A stretch of 5,874 nt of DNA from an uncultured Lachnospiraceae bacterium (GTDB lineage: Bacteria > Bacillota_A > Clostridia > Lachnospirales > Lachnospiraceae). The stretch spans positions 1 to 5,874 of the forward strand of contig CADAHD010000298.1 of the NCBI GenBank assembly GCA_902787595.1, given 5' to 3'. The notes beneath the pieces are model-generated. The model saw nothing but the letters and a program-made list of their open reading frames with translations. It searched no databases and was not told where the DNA came from. The position numbers were made by a program, and so were the translations under genes. Positions 5,844 to 5,874 of the stretch are shown here, in pieces; the first letter of the stretch is position 1, and each line of letters opens with the position of its first letter.

Positions 5844-5853
5844 GGTATATAAT
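5825..5853 (+). promoter_or_regulatory. Possible promoter for a gene beyond the window
   Basis: A perfect TATAAT (5848-5853) follows a weak TTGCGA (5825-5830, 4 of 6) by 17 bp. The -35 would sit in the loop of the preceding terminator. The expected start site is near 5860. The -10 is good but the -35 is poor, and the downstream gene is not visible. Confidence 0.4.
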
Positions 5854-5874
5854 CGCACAGAGTGAAGCAATAAC

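Overview
The window reads as chromosomal DNA from a Gram-positive anaerobe of the Clostridia, most likely Lachnospiraceae. I base this on the style of the proteins (EpsC-type serine acetyltransferase, four-TM CapD/PglF-type dehydratase, secreted bacterial Ig-like repeat protein, a two-gene Xre/nucleotidyltransferase cassette), on strong AGGAGG-type ribosome binding sites and on consensus sigma-A promoters. This is inference from memory; no search was run. All genes are on the + strand.

Left part (1-2561): the 3' two-thirds of a serine O-acetyltransferase gene (cut by the window edge) is followed, after a short gap holding a near-consensus promoter (555-583), by a complete 656-residue membrane-anchored nucleotide-sugar 4,6-dehydratase of the PglF/CapD type. 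The promoter's expected start site falls on or next to the first ATG of the dehydratase, so the mRNA may be leaderless or translation may begin a little further in.

Middle (2621-4440): a 581-residue secreted protein with a signal peptide, an acidic linker, about five bacterial Ig-like repeats and a C-terminal region I do not recognise. No terminator separates it from the dehydratase, so the two may be cotranscribed. A strong hairpin terminator with a UUCG loop (4406-4440) closes this unit.

Right part (4441-5874): the most interesting segment. A perfect TTGACA-N18-TATAAT promoter is embedded in two tandem 16-bp-spaced palindromic operators (core CTGTTNACAG). A third copy of the same 10-bp core lies 80 bp upstream, before the terminator. 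The promoter drives a two-gene overlapping operon: an Xre-family HTH protein with a long unrecognised C-terminal domain, then a DUF6036/AbiEii-like nucleotidyltransferase-fold protein. Layout, overlap and operator architecture together suggest an autoregulated toxin-antitoxin or phage-defence type module. The operon ends in its own terminator, followed by a possible promoter for a gene outside the window.

There is no gap over 300 bases; the longest (4367-4527) is fully taken up by the third operator-like site, terminator, promoter, operators and ribosome binding site. I saw no tRNA, rRNA, CRISPR array or insertion sequence.
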